Shown here: positions 16,334 to 25,517 of the stretch, in pieces
Layout of the letters: every line of letters starts with the position of its first letter
How positions within the stretch are numbered: the stretch's first letter is position 1
NCBI GenBank assembly: GCA_039183535.1
Contig: JBCDBO010000006.1
Coordinates: 1-64,000, forward strand
Reading direction: 5' to 3'
Length of the DNA: 64,000 bases
Origin: JBCAXA01 sp039183535
GTDB taxonomy: Bacteria > Pseudomonadota > Gammaproteobacteria > Steroidobacterales > Woeseiaceae
The notes under the pieces: model-generated
Database searches by the model: none
The model's input: the letters and a program-made list of their open reading frames with translations, nothing else
What the model was told of the DNA's origin: nothing
Position numbers and translations under genes: made by a program

Positions 16334-16633
16334 GCCTTATGTTGCACCTCGGTCGCCAATCGCCGACGCATCGTATTGCGCAAACAACAACAGTGCGCCT
16401 GCGCCGCTGTCTGCAAAGTGCGACGAAAATCGGCGGGAAACGCGCAGAAACCTCTGATTTTCAAAACTACGTCGCAAAAAATCTAGCGACGATAAACCTT
16501 ATGTCACGTTCGAGTTTGACAACCGCTAAGGATCGCTATCGTCCGTTGCAACGACAAAGACCGAAGCTGGCGGTTGAGCAGTATGGGCTGCAAACAAGGA
16601 CCAGCGCCTAGATAACGTACGAGGCGAAAGGAC
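16334..16633. other. Intergenic region before the HYR lipoprotein
   Basis: 300 bases with no convincing gene. A TTGACA hexamer lies at 16516-16521, with only a weak -10 candidate (TATCGT, 16537-16542, 15-base spacing). GAGGCGAAAGGA just before ATG 16634 supplies the ribosome binding site. No hairpin terminator for the upstream operon is evident. Confidence 0.4.
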
Positions 16634-19600
16634 ATGGGGAACCGTAACGCACGTCGCGGCTTACATGCCGCGCTGTTTCTGCTAGCAGCGATAGGGTTAG
16701 CGGGCTGTGAGATCGAGGGAGAGAGCCTCGACGATACACAGGTCGATGGAGGTTCAAACACCGGCGGCGGTGGTGGATCTACCGGCGGCGGTGGCGGCTC
16801 AACCGGCGGCGGTGGCGGCACTACGCCAACGCCAGTCGCAGTCCAAGCGCCTGGCCCCGTCAATCAAGAAGCTACTGGCCCACAAACCCCAGTCGCCCTC
16901 GGTACGCCACAAGCGACCGGTGGCGATGGCACCTATACCTTTAGTAACGATGCACCGGCTGGCGGTCAATTTCCGCTCGGGCCTACGACCGTTACTTGGA
17001 CGGCAACCGATGGCGCTGGTGCGACCGGAACAGCGACGCAAGTGGTGACGGTAACCGACTCTACCGCACCAATCATCAGCGGCTTGATTAACGTCCAAAC
17101 TCCATCGACCGGGATGTTGACGCCGGTGACGTTGCAACCGCCGACCGTTGCCGACCTTGTCGATCCGAACCCGACAATGACCAACGATGCGCCGGCGGCC
17201 GGTTACCCGATGGGCATGACCGTCGTTACGTGGTCGGCAACCGACGCGAGCGGCAACGCCGCCACAGCCGAGCAAACGGTGACCATCACCGCGCCCAACG
17301 CGGGTCCGCTCACGCTGACAGCGCCAGCGGATGTCAGCGCTGAAGCCACCGCGCCACTGACCAACCCTGCTCTCGGCATGGCGAGCGCCAGTGGCGGCCA
17401 AGGGCAACTCAACATTACCAACAACGCGCCGGCAGGCGGTTTCCCAGTGGGTGCAACCAGCGTTGTTTGGACGGTGACCGATGCCGCAAACGCCATGGTG
17501 ACGGCGAACCAGACGGTTACGATTACAGACACCACAGCACCTACGATTACGGCGCCGGCGAATGTTACGGTCGAGGAAAACGGTAGCCCAACGCCGGTTA
17601 CGCTCGGCGATCCAACGGTAAGCGATCTCGCCGACCCCACGCCAACCGTCGCCAACAACGCCCCCGCCGGTGGCTTTCCCGTTGGTACGACGAACGTCAC
17701 GTGGACCGCGACTGATGCGAGCGGCAACCAAGCCACGGCCATTCAGACCGTGACGGTCAACATGGCCGCACCGCCGCCAAGCTGTTCGTCACTGCAGCCC
17801 GAGTTTGCTGCCAACGTCTATCCCGTGTTGAACGACCCGGCTAACTGCGGTAGCTGCCATACACCGCCGAACATTGTCTCGACCGCCAACGGGTTCAATA
17901 TCCAAGCCAACGACGTCGCTGGCTACGAGCTGTTTCGTGCCATCGCGAACATCCGCATCGGCGTTGAATCAAGCATGACAGTCAAAGCGCTTGGCGGCGG
18001 CGCTCACGGTGGCGGCAACCGATTCGCGGCGCAAGGTGCTTTCGATCCCGACTACATCGTTATCGAAGAGTTCGTTGCGGAAGCAACAACATGTACCGAG
18101 GACCCGCCGACGTCGATGACAACGATCGACAAAGGAACCGGTTATGAGCAGCTGTATAAGGTAACGATGTCACTGGGCTCGCGGCCACCGTCATCGGCCG
18201 AAATCAGTGCGATGGCTGCACAAACCGATGAAGCTGGTATCGAGATGATGCTCGATACGGCTGTCGAACAAGTGATGGCCGAAGATGCTTTCTATATTCG
18301 GGTCATGGAAATTTACAACGACGTCATGCTGACGGACAGAGAGGCGCGTGCGACCGATGAGTTGCGTTTCAACTTTGACCTTGACGCATTCAGTCAGCGT
18401 GACTATTTCGAATCGTACAGTGGTAACGAGCGCCGGGATCTTCGTCAAGACGCCAATTTCGGTTTTGCGCGTGCGCCATTAGAGCTGATTCGTTACGTCG
18501 TCGAGAACGATCGACCATTTACGGAAATTCTGACGGCCGAATACGCCATGGTTAACCCGTATTCCGCCACGATCTTGGGCGTCGATGCCGGCGATCCATC
18601 GTTTCCGTTTAGCTCAGACCAAGTTCGTGCCAATCACGACCGGAACGATTTCCGGCGAGTCGATGCGATCGTGCAAGATCAGCGCGCGTCATTAGCGCTA
18701 CCGTTAGCGGGTGTCGTCGGTACCCACGCTTGGCTTGCTCGCTACGAGAGTACTAACACAAACGTTAATCGACACCGAGCGAGCCTGTTCTTCTACGACT
18801 TCATGGGCGTCGATATTGAAGGCTTGGCAGCGCGCGATGGCCTCGATCTCGATAACGTCATTGGCAGCGTTCCGACCTATGAAGATCCGCAGTGCACGGT
18901 TTGCCACAACGTCATGGATCCCATCGCCGGTTTGTTCAAGAACCGCGAAAACCGCGGCGAGTATCGTGGCGACGTTACCTGGCACCACACCCGCACAACG
19001 AACGGTGTTCCAAGAATGTTACCGCCCGGTATGTCGATGGATCCGGCCGATGAGCTGCCGGCCGGCCGCTACAGCGATTCGCTTCGGTGGCTGATGGAAC
19101 GAACGGCAGCGGACGATCGCTTTGCCAAACAAACGGTTCGGACGATTTTCGAGGCACTAACCCGCATCGATTCGACCGCGCCGTCGACAACGACGTTCCT
19201 AACAACGTTGAAAGACAACTTCGTCGCCGATGGCTTTGACATGAAGAACCTCATCAAAGCCGTTGTGCTCAGCGACTACTTCTTGGCACAGAACCTCGAT
19301 CCGGCTGAGGATCCAGCACAATACGTCGACTTCGGTAATGCGCGCTTGCTAACGCCGGAGGAGCTGGACCGGCGCATCAGCAGTCTGATCGGCAACGGGT
19401 ACGAATGGGAAGGGCCGAATACCAATTCCGGCCTGGCTGTGGGCGGTCGCTACGCGCTGACCTACGGTGGGATCGACTCCAATGATGTGACGACTCGGAC
19501 AACGACCCCGAACTCATTGATCGACGGCACACAGGAGCGCATCGCGGCCCAAATCGCTTGTGAACGCGTTGCGCTCGAGCTAAACGGCGGCGCGGGTAAT

Positions 19601-19888
19601 TTGTTCCCTGCCGTTTCCGCCACTGATACGCCGCCGGGCGCGGAAGCGGCGATACGCACCAATATTCAGCATCTACATCGGTACTTGCTCGGCGAGGACC
19701 TCGCAACCGATTCGGCGGAGGTCGATTTGACCTACCAGCTGTTTCTCGATGTCCGAGCAGCGGGTGAAACAGCGATATCGAACGATTGTCGCGGCGGTGC
19801 TGGCGCTACAGATACCAATAGCACCGTCATTCCGTGGATGGCCGTTGTTGCCTACCTCGTATCCGACTACCGCTTCTTTTACGAATAA
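16634..19888 (+). CDS. HYR-repeat diheme lipoprotein with DUF1592/DUF1588-like region
   Basis: 1084 residues. The lipobox LAGC places the lipid-anchor Cys at 25, followed by EIEGESLDDT. A Gly-rich linker (about 39-65) of G5-S-T type follows. Then come four HYR (hyalin-repeat) domains of about 78 residues (66-378), each with the P-x-G-x-T-x-V-x-W-x-A/V-T-D signature. The rest resembles the DUF1592/1588/1585 proteins of planctomycetes and myxobacteria: CGSCH at 405-409, the DUF1592-like ELIRYVVENDRPFTEIL, the DUF1588-like CTVCHNVMDPIAGLF at 754-758, and a DUF1585-like end. It is probably a surface heme protein with adhesive repeats. The Tat-exported DUF1501 partner follows after 19 bases. Confidence 0.85.
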   Translation: MGNRNARRGLHAALFLLAAIGLAGCEIEGESLDDTQVDGGSNTGGGGGSTGGGGGSTGGGGGTTPTPVAVQAPGPVNQEATGPQTPVALGTPQATGGDGTYTFSNDAPAGGQFPLGPTTVTWTATDGAGATGTATQVVTVTDSTAPIISGLINVQTPSTGMLTPVTLQPPTVADLVDPNPTMTNDAPAAGYPMGMTVVTWSATDASGNAATAEQTVTITAPNAGPLTLTAPADVSAEATAPLTNPALGMASASGGQGQLNITNNAPAGGFPVGATSVVWTVTDAANAMVTANQTVTITDTTAPTITAPANVTVEENGSPTPVTLGDPTVSDLADPTPTVANNAPAGGFPVGTTNVTWTATDASGNQATAIQTVTVNMAAPPPSCSSLQPEFAANVYPVLNDPANCGSCHTPPNIVSTANGFNIQANDVAGYELFRAIANIRIGVESSMTVKALGGGAHGGGNRFAAQGAFDPDYIVIEEFVAEATTCTEDPPTSMTTIDKGTGYEQLYKVTMSLGSRPPSSAEISAMAAQTDEAGIEMMLDTAVEQVMAEDAFYIRVMEIYNDVMLTDREARATDELRFNFDLDAFSQRDYFESYSGNERRDLRQDANFGFARAPLELIRYVVENDRPFTEILTAEYAMVNPYSATILGVDAGDPSFPFSSDQVRANHDRNDFRRVDAIVQDQRASLALPLAGVVGTHAWLARYESTNTNVNRHRASLFFYDFMGVDIEGLAARDGLDLDNVIGSVPTYEDPQCTVCHNVMDPIAGLFKNRENRGEYRGDVTWHHTRTTNGVPRMLPPGMSMDPADELPAGRYSDSLRWLMERTAADDRFAKQTVRTIFEALTRIDSTAPSTTTFLTTLKDNFVADGFDMKNLIKAVVLSDYFLAQNLDPAEDPAQYVDFGNARLLTPEELDRRISSLIGNGYEWEGPNTNSGLAVGGRYALTYGGIDSNDVTTRTTTPNSLIDGTQERIAAQIACERVALELNGGAGNLFPAVSATDTPPGAEAAIRTNIQHLHRYLLGEDLATDSAEVDLTYQLFLDVRAAGETAISNDCRGGAGATDTNSTVIPWMAVVAYLVSDYRFFYE

Positions 19889-19907
19889 TCTGCCGGAGCA
19901 ACTGACG

Positions 19908-21239
19908 ATGAAACGACGTGACTTTCTGAAGATCAGCACCGCGACCGGACTGATGAGTGTGGGCGGCGTTCGGCTCACGCAGGCACAAAGCAATTTCAGT
20001 GGCCCGTACTGGCTGCTCGTCGAAGCGCGCGGCGGCTGGGACCCAACGAGTTTCTGCGACCCGAAAGGTCGCGGACTGGGACCGAACGGCGATATCAATA
20101 ATTACGACCAGGACGATATCGACACGGTTGGCAACTTCGCTTACGCGCCGCCGCCGGACACGTTCGTCGGCAACAGCGACCTGTTCAGCAACCAGGAGTT
20201 TTTTACCAACCATTTTCAACGCTTAGTGGTTGTAAACGGTATCGATATGGGTACGAACTCGCACCAGATTGGCCGAACCGCCGCCTGGACGGGAACGCGC
20301 GCCGGCAGCCATCCCAGTATTGGCGCGATGATCGCCGGGACTGTCGCACCTGAGTTCGCCTTGCCATACGTTACCAACTCGTCGTCAGAAAGCGGTGCGA
20401 CGAAGGGCTTGGTACCAACGAATACGGTCAGTGGTGGCAGCTTAAATGTCATCCGCGAAGTTGCGTTTCCAAACCGTTCAAATGTCTTCAATACGAGCGC
20501 GGCCCGCCAGTATTTTGCCGATGGCGTTTACAGCCAAGTTAATGCGGCCAGCGCCGCGCGTCGGCAACGACAAATCGCTACGCAGCGACTGGCAAGAATT
20601 CGCGGTGCGCAAGTCGTCCACGATGGCGTGCGCAACATAGATGCGACGGCGATAGGCATGTTCGTCGATCAGCTGTCGAATTCATCGACGCCGAATGCGC
20701 TGGTCCAAAGTAGACGCGATGCAGAACGGCTGTTCGATCAATCGCAAACGGCGTTCGCCGCCTTCGAATCAGGCGCCGCAGTGGCCGCCCAAATCGATCT
20801 CGGTAGCTTTGACACGCACGACGATCACGATGCTCGCCATTACCCGAAGTTGATGGACTACTTCGCGGCTGTCGATAACATCATTCAAGATGCGATCGAT
20901 CGGGGTTTAGGTAATAACTTGATTGTTGTCATGGGCTCGGATTTCGCGAGGACCAATCGGTACAACAATGACAACGGCAAAGACCACTGGGCTCACGGCA
21001 GCATGATGGTCTGGGGCGCTCCCGCGTTCATTAACGGCAACCGTGTTGTCGGTGCGACCGACGACGAACAACGCTCCATCAACCTCAATCCGAATACGCT
21101 AGCGACGGACCCCAATGGCAGCCTGGAATTGACGATGGAGTACGTTCACCAGGCATTACGCCGGGTGGCTGGGGTCGACCAGAGCTCGAACGCCAGTGAA
21201 TTCCCGTTCGCGGAACAAGTTCTACCCATATTCGCATGA
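19908..21239 (+). CDS. DUF1501 family Tat-exported protein
   Basis: 443 residues. ATG 19908 is chosen because it begins a Tat signal (MKRRDFLKISTATGLMSVGG); the frame is open further up inside the previous gene. DUF1501 features: WLLVEARGGWDPT near the N terminus; IGRTAAWTGTRAGSHPSIGA; SFDTHDDHDARHYPKLMDYF; and NLIVVMGSDFARTNRYNNDN before a KDHWAHG His segment. The family shares the alkaline phosphatase/sulfatase fold, but its activity is unknown. The almost constant pairing of DUF1501 with DUF1592/1588 cytochromes in other phyla is repeated here. Expected location: periplasm. Confidence 0.85.
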   Translation: MKRRDFLKISTATGLMSVGGVRLTQAQSNFSGPYWLLVEARGGWDPTSFCDPKGRGLGPNGDINNYDQDDIDTVGNFAYAPPPDTFVGNSDLFSNQEFFTNHFQRLVVVNGIDMGTNSHQIGRTAAWTGTRAGSHPSIGAMIAGTVAPEFALPYVTNSSSESGATKGLVPTNTVSGGSLNVIREVAFPNRSNVFNTSAARQYFADGVYSQVNAASAARRQRQIATQRLARIRGAQVVHDGVRNIDATAIGMFVDQLSNSSTPNALVQSRRDAERLFDQSQTAFAAFESGAAVAAQIDLGSFDTHDDHDARHYPKLMDYFAAVDNIIQDAIDRGLGNNLIVVMGSDFARTNRYNNDNGKDHWAHGSMMVWGAPAFINGNRVVGATDDEQRSINLNPNTLATDPNGSLELTMEYVHQALRRVAGVDQSSNASEFPFAEQVLPIFA

Positions 21240-21408
21240 TGTAGCTAGATTGCTGCTCAACACGAGCAAGCGGCAGTCGGCGTGGATCTTAGGCAGGTAT
21301 CGCGCCATCGATGGGTTTGAGCGCAGCGAGACCAACGGAGTATGGACAAAACCGCGCTCCGTTACGGAGAATACGGAGCCGTCCGATCACGTAAAGACGC
21401 ACCGTACG

Positions 21409-21762
21409 ATGCAGCAACGACTGTTCGTCTATGGCACGCTTGCTCCCGGCCAACCAAACGCCCATGAACTGTCTGGAATTGATGGCACGTGGGAGCCAGC
21501 GACATTGCGTGGGCGACTCTTCGCCGCAGGCTGGGGTGCAGCGTCTGGTTACCCCGGTGTCGTTGTCGATCCGGCTGCCACCGCGATTGCTGGGCATGTA
21601 CTAACATCCACCGATCTTCACCAGCACTGGCGGCGACTCGACGCCTTCGAAGGCGACGGCTACCAGCGTATGCTTGCACCGGTACAGTTGGCATCGGGCG
21701 CAATAGTGGATGCATACGTCTATGCCCTAAGCGCGCCGCAGGCGGGCGGCGGCGAGCAATAG
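21409..21762 (+). CDS. Gamma-glutamylcyclotransferase-like protein
   Basis: 117 residues from ATG 21409; a longer open frame exists but the family begins here with QQRLFVYGTLAPGQPN. The YGTL motif and the acidic residue in LDAFEGDGYQRM (the putative catalytic Glu) are both present, as is the strand DAYVYAL at the C terminus. Members release 5-oxoproline from gamma-glutamyl amines or peptides, but the exact substrate of small bacterial forms is usually unknown. It is followed by a nitroreductase gene after 10 bases with a good AGGAG, so the two form a short operon. Confidence 0.85.
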   Translation: MQQRLFVYGTLAPGQPNAHELSGIDGTWEPATLRGRLFAAGWGAASGYPGVVVDPAATAIAGHVLTSTDLHQHWRRLDAFEGDGYQRMLAPVQLASGAIVDAYVYALSAPQAGGGEQ

Positions 21763-21772
21763 GAGTAAGACG

Positions 21773-22441
21773 ATGCCTACGTTTAAGCCTTTGGACTACA
21801 CCGCTCCGGAATCCGCGGCGGAGCTGCGTACACGCCTCACGTCGTTCTACAGTCAGGTTCAACGCCGCCGAACCGTTCGCGACTTCTCGAGTAAAGCGGT
21901 GCCGCGCGATGTCATCGAGACAGCACTGTTAGCCGCAAACACGGCACCCAGCGGCGCAAATTTGCAACCGTGGCATTTTGTCGTGGTCAGCGGTGCCGAG
22001 ACCAAATCAGCCATTCGCCGCGCCGCGGAAGCCGAAGAGCGCGAGTTTTACGAGCACCGAGCTAGCGCGGAATGGTTAAAGGCACTGGAGCCGCTCGGCA
22101 CAGACAGCGATAAACCTTTCCTAACGACCGCTCCGTACTTAATTGCTGTGTTCGTGCAGAAATACGGCGCACTGGCGGACGGAACCAAGGTCAAGCACTA
22201 CTACCCGGTCGAGTCGACCGGGTTAGCAACCGGTTTGCTAATCACCGCATTGCACATGGCAGGCTTGGTTTGCCTCACGCACACGCCAAGTCCAATGGGC
22301 TTTTTGAATGACATACTCGGTAGACCGCGCAGCGAGCGCCCGTTTCTGCTGCTGGTGACCGGTTACCCCGCCGATGATGCCGAGGTACCGGACATTGAAC
22401 GCAAGCAACTGACTGCGTTTACGAGTTTCGTGGAACGCTAG
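21773..22441 (+). CDS. Nitroreductase-family flavoprotein, iodotyrosine deiodinase-like
   Basis: 222 residues; AGGAG precedes ATG 21773. The FMN-binding nitroreductase fold is shown by QRRRTVRDFSSKAV (phosphate-binding Arg) and NTAPSGANLQPWHFVVV. Towards the middle, EREFYEHRASAEWLKAL followed by FLTTAPYLIAVF aligns with the substrate lid of iodotyrosine deiodinases, where a Glu-Tyr-Lys trio holds the tyrosine zwitterion. The later stretch CLTHTPSPMGFLNDILGRP and FLLLVTGYP also match that subfamily better than BluB or NfsB. It may therefore dehalogenate halotyrosine or a related phenol; other flavin reductions are equally possible. The 3' end overlaps the convergent stomatin gene by 23 bases. 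Confidence 0.82.
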   Translation: MPTFKPLDYTAPESAAELRTRLTSFYSQVQRRRTVRDFSSKAVPRDVIETALLAANTAPSGANLQPWHFVVVSGAETKSAIRRAAEAEEREFYEHRASAEWLKALEPLGTDSDKPFLTTAPYLIAVFVQKYGALADGTKVKHYYPVESTGLATGLLITALHMAGLVCLTHTPSPMGFLNDILGRPRSERPFLLLVTGYPADDAEVPDIERKQLTAFTSFVER

Positions 22442-23372
22442 GCGAAGCGCCATCATCGGTACTGCGGAAGATTTTTGTTGCCGCACCGATCATCCCCGCA
22501 ACATCCGATAACGTCGCCGGGACGATTAATGTGTTGCCCTCCTTCGCCAAAGCGCCAAACTTGGCAAGGTAGTCCTCAGCGATACGCAGTTCGATTGCAT
22601 GGACACCGCCCGGTGCTTGAGCAGCCTCGGCAACGGCCTTCAGGCCGGCCGCCGTCGCCTCGGCGATCTTACGAATGGCCTCCGCTTCACCTTCGGCTTC
22701 ATTGATCTGTTGCTCGCGTGCCGCTTCTGACTCTTTGATGATGCGTTCCTTTTCGCCCTGCGCCTGGTTGATCATCGCATCGCGCATACCCTCGGACTCT
22801 AAGACGGTGGCGCGTTTCTCACGCTCGGCCCGCATTTGCTTTTCCATCGCGCTGATCACATCGTTCGGTGGATTGATGTTCTTGATCTCATAGCGCAACA
22901 CCTTGACGCCCCAAGCGGCCGACGCCTTATCAAGCTCATCAACGACTTTTTGGTTAATGGTGCTGCGCTCCTCAAACGTCTTGTCGAGGTCGATCTTGCC
23001 GATTTCACTACGCAGCGTCGTTTGTGCGAGCTGCGAAATCGCGAAAAGGTAGTCGCCGATGCCGTAGGACGCTAATTCCGCGTCGCGAACCTGTAGATAC
23101 AAAACACCATCGACGCCAACTTGAACGTTGTCTTTCGTGATACAGATTTGCTCGGCAATATCGACCGCGTGTTCTTTGAGGCTATGCCGGTAAGCGACGC
23201 GCTCAATAAACGGTACGAGGATATTGAAACCGGGCCGCAGCGTTCGCGAATATCGACCCAGATTTTCGATAACGTATGCGTTTTGCTGTGGTACCACGAC
23301 CGCTGTCTTGAAAATGATAAAGACAACGAGAAAAGCAATGGCTGCACTGACAATAAAAGCCATATCGGGCAT
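22419..23372 (-). CDS. SPFH/band-7 (stomatin/QmcA-like) membrane protein
   Basis: 317 residues. One N-terminal membrane segment (about 5-24, FIVSAAIAFLVVFIIFKTAV) is followed by the band-7 domain with its VPQQNAYVIENLGRYSRTL signature and the helix-rich RAEREKRATVLESEGMRDA region. The C-terminal coiled coil (EAAREQQINEAEGEAEAIRK) mediates oligomer formation. These proteins form large ring or cage assemblies in the inner membrane that gate proteases or organise lipid domains. The NfeD partner gene lies just upstream in the same direction (25-base gap), the usual stomatin operon arrangement. Confidence 0.93.
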   Translation of the reverse strand: MPDMAFIVSAAIAFLVVFIIFKTAVVVPQQNAYVIENLGRYSRTLRPGFNILVPFIERVAYRHSLKEHAVDIAEQICITKDNVQVGVDGVLYLQVRDAELASYGIGDYLFAISQLAQTTLRSEIGKIDLDKTFEERSTINQKVVDELDKASAAWGVKVLRYEIKNINPPNDVISAMEKQMRAEREKRATVLESEGMRDAMINQAQGEKERIIKESEAAREQQINEAEGEAEAIRKIAEATAAGLKAVAEAAQAPGGVHAIELRIAEDYLAKFGALAKEGNTLIVPATLSDVAGMIGAATKIFRSTDDGASPSVPRNS

Positions 23373-23397
23373 AGGACACCTATCTATAGAAAAAGGA

Positions 23398-23841
23398 TTA
23401 CGGAGCGGCTGTGTGTGGAACGATCTTGAGCTTCATACCGCTGGATTCGATGACACGCGCCTTGGTGCCGGCGGCAATCGTCGTGTCACCGACATTTGTC
23501 GCTGTCCAGCGTGAGCCGCGAAGCTCAACACGTACCTGATCCCCCGGTACGACGTCCTCGGCGATAGCGATGAGCTCACCAACCTCGCTAATGTCAACTC
23601 CGGGCAGATCGCCGCGAACCCGGTCATAGAGGCGTTTGCGGAACAAGTACATCGATGTCAGGGCGATCACCGAAAACAAGACCCATTGCTCCCAAACCGC
23701 AAATTCGACGCCGGCAAGACCCAACAGGCCGACGACAACGGCTGCGAACCCGACGAAAATCAGATAGAACGCCGCGTCGACAGCGCCCAGCTCGGCGGCC
23801 ATCAAGAACACCCCAATAATTAGCCAACCCCACCACGGCAT
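23398..23841 (-). CDS. NfeD family membrane protein
   Basis: 147 residues. Two to three hydrophobic segments (about 5-22, 25-45 and 50-66) anchor it in the inner membrane. The C-terminal OB-fold domain is shown by VPGDQVRVELRGSRWTATNV and AGTKARVIESSGMKLKI. This is the short NfeD type without the serine protease domain. It works with the SPFH protein encoded next. MPWWGWLIIGVFLMAAELG is a typical family start, so the start is secure. A CRP-like palindrome lies about 170 bases upstream on the far side of the intergenic region. Confidence 0.92.
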   Translation of the reverse strand: MPWWGWLIIGVFLMAAELGAVDAAFYLIFVGFAAVVVGLLGLAGVEFAVWEQWVLFSVIALTSMYLFRKRLYDRVRGDLPGVDISEVGELIAIAEDVVPGDQVRVELRGSRWTATNVGDTTIAAGTKARVIESSGMKLKIVPHTAAP

Positions 23842-24336
23842 CGCCTATTCCTCGCACTAAACCGGCAGCACACAAGGATACAAAATTGTGCGTTGGTTCA
23901 CGCTCCATATTGAGAGGTAATCGCCTGTCGCGCGGGGCAGACAAGCGATTTTCGGCTTGTCGTGCGGAACAAACGCCGAATTTCCAACCCAGATCACAGA
24001 AAATTAGCGCCTCTTTTGTGACCCGCCTCACAAAATGCGTCGTCGTATTGGTCGTTATGTCGAGCGACGGTCGCTCTGCCTTTGCATCTCGATAGCGTCG
24101 CTGAGCACGTTCAAAACACGACGCGCGCTGCAGTGAGTTTCTGGGGAGTCTTGGTATGGAAACCACCGCAGTACTAAAGAGGGGTATGGCAATGCTGATC
24201 GATTCAGCTAGGGGAATGTTCGCCACAACGCACGTACGGGGGCCAATCACGGGTCACCCGGATTGCGTTGCGCCAGCGCCTTTAACATCGCGCGTCGTCC
24301 ACCACCGGTACGACAACCTTTGGAGGAGACGCCGCA
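23842..24336. other. Divergent intergenic region with CRP-like site
   Basis: 495 bases between the NfeD gene (leftward) and the heme protein at 24337 (rightward). The main feature is the perfect CRP-like palindrome at 24014-24035. A short open frame from ATG 24156 runs into the next gene in another frame and has no family features. GGAGGAGAC just before ATG 24337 is a strong ribosome binding site. The long leader (about 300 bases after the palindrome) is unusual and could hold an untranslated regulatory RNA, but I see no clear structure. Confidence 0.5.
24014..24035. promoter_or_regulatory. Perfect 8+8 CRP-like palindrome
   Basis: TTTTGTGA, six bases CCCGCC, then TCACAAAA: the two arms are exact reverse complements and match the CRP consensus core TGTGA-N6-TCACA fully. 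It is the best of four such sites in this window. It lies between the NfeD operon and the second heme-lipoprotein module. Confidence 0.75.
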
Positions 24337-25515
24337 ATGCCTGCAAAAGCGTCCGTAAGTCGCACATGGCTGTGTATCGCCACAACGCTCTGCCTCAGTG
24401 CCTGGACAACCAGCGCGAACGCCGGTCCTCGTGAACAAGCCAAGCGGCTGCATGACCGCTTGGTGGGTTCGCCGCCGAGTCCGACCGTTCTCGATTCGAT
24501 GGCCAGCAAGATTGGTGCTGGAGACGCCATCGGCGCCGCTTACGACGCCATGGACAATCCAGACTTTTACAATACAACCGTTCGGGAACTCGCAACGCCC
24601 TGGTCGAATCGTGATCGATCAACGTATGCGCCGTTAAACGATACGACAGCGACAGTCATCGGGATGGTTCGTGACGACATCCCCTTCGACCAACTGCTGT
24701 ATGAAGATATCGTCTACGTCGGTACAGCGGCGGCGACCAACGTCGCCTATTCGCAAACCGACAACGATCACTACGAAGACTTACAAAGTCAGCGTATCGA
24801 TCTGTCAGACCCCGCCAATCTCGCTCGGCAAACGCAGTCCACGCTGCCTGCATCGCCACTACCGGCCGCTGCCACGGCTGGAATTATGACAACGCGAGGA
24901 TTCGCCGAAGCGTTTCTGGTTGCGGGCACAAACCGAGCGGCCGTGCGATTCGCGCTGTTGAACCATCTATGCATGGATCAAGAAGACTTTCGCGACATCA
25001 CAGCGCTGCCGGACCGCGTACGACAAGACGTCAGCCGCTCACCTGGTGGCGATGCGGCGATCTACCTCAACGACTGCCTCACCTGTCATGCCGGCTTGGA
25101 TGCGCTTTCGGGTGCTTTCGCCTACTACGACTTTAACGAGGATACGACGGAAATAACCTACACAGCCGGTAGTGTTCATCCGAAAAACCTAAACGATGCC
25201 GGCGTGTTTCGGTTTGGTTTCATAACCGAGAACGACTCGTGGGTGAATTATTGGCGCAGCGGTCCGAACGCCTTTGTTAGCTGGTCAGGCCCAGGCGCTG
25301 GCAGTGGCGCGAAATCGTTGGGAATGGAGTTTGCCGCCACTCGTCAATTTGCTCAATGCCAAGTCGAGCACGTCTTCGAGAAAGTCTGTCATCGCGTACC
25401 GAACGGCACGGCGGATACAGCGGAGGTCGATCGAATCGCCACTGTGTTCGAAACCGGTACTCGCAGTCTGAAGCGCGTGTTCGCTGAAACAGCAACGTAC
25501 TGCATGGGGAACTGA
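24337..25515 (+). CDS. Exported monoheme protein, DUF1592/1588-like
   Basis: 392 residues. A signal peptide ends at about residue 29 (TTSANA). One CXXCH is at 247-251 (CLTCHAGLDALSGAF), in the same context as the DUF1588-type C-x-x-C-H-x-x-x-D-P-x-x-G of the 1084-residue lipoprotein upstream. The segment VRELATPWSNRD and DIPFDQLLYEDIVYVG resembles the DUF1592 region. So this seems to be the separate, shorter counterpart of what the first module carries fused to HYR repeats. It probably works with the lipoprotein encoded 2 bases downstream. Substrate or partner unknown; exported to the periplasm or surface. Confidence 0.75.
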   Translation: MPAKASVSRTWLCIATTLCLSAWTTSANAGPREQAKRLHDRLVGSPPSPTVLDSMASKIGAGDAIGAAYDAMDNPDFYNTTVRELATPWSNRDRSTYAPLNDTTATVIGMVRDDIPFDQLLYEDIVYVGTAAATNVAYSQTDNDHYEDLQSQRIDLSDPANLARQTQSTLPASPLPAAATAGIMTTRGFAEAFLVAGTNRAAVRFALLNHLCMDQEDFRDITALPDRVRQDVSRSPGGDAAIYLNDCLTCHAGLDALSGAFAYYDFNEDTTEITYTAGSVHPKNLNDAGVFRFGFITENDSWVNYWRSGPNAFVSWSGPGAGSGAKSLGMEFAATRQFAQCQVEHVFEKVCHRVPNGTADTAEVDRIATVFETGTRSLKRVFAETATYCMGN

Positions 25516-25517
25516 TC

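Noticed and set aside
16799..17742. Long open frames on the minus strand across the HYR repeats
   Set aside because: Shadows of the repetitive GC-rich coding strand; no start or family features.
24156..24434. Open frame of 92 codons ahead of the heme protein
   Set aside because: It overlaps the well supported gene at 24337 in another frame and shows no family or signal-peptide features.
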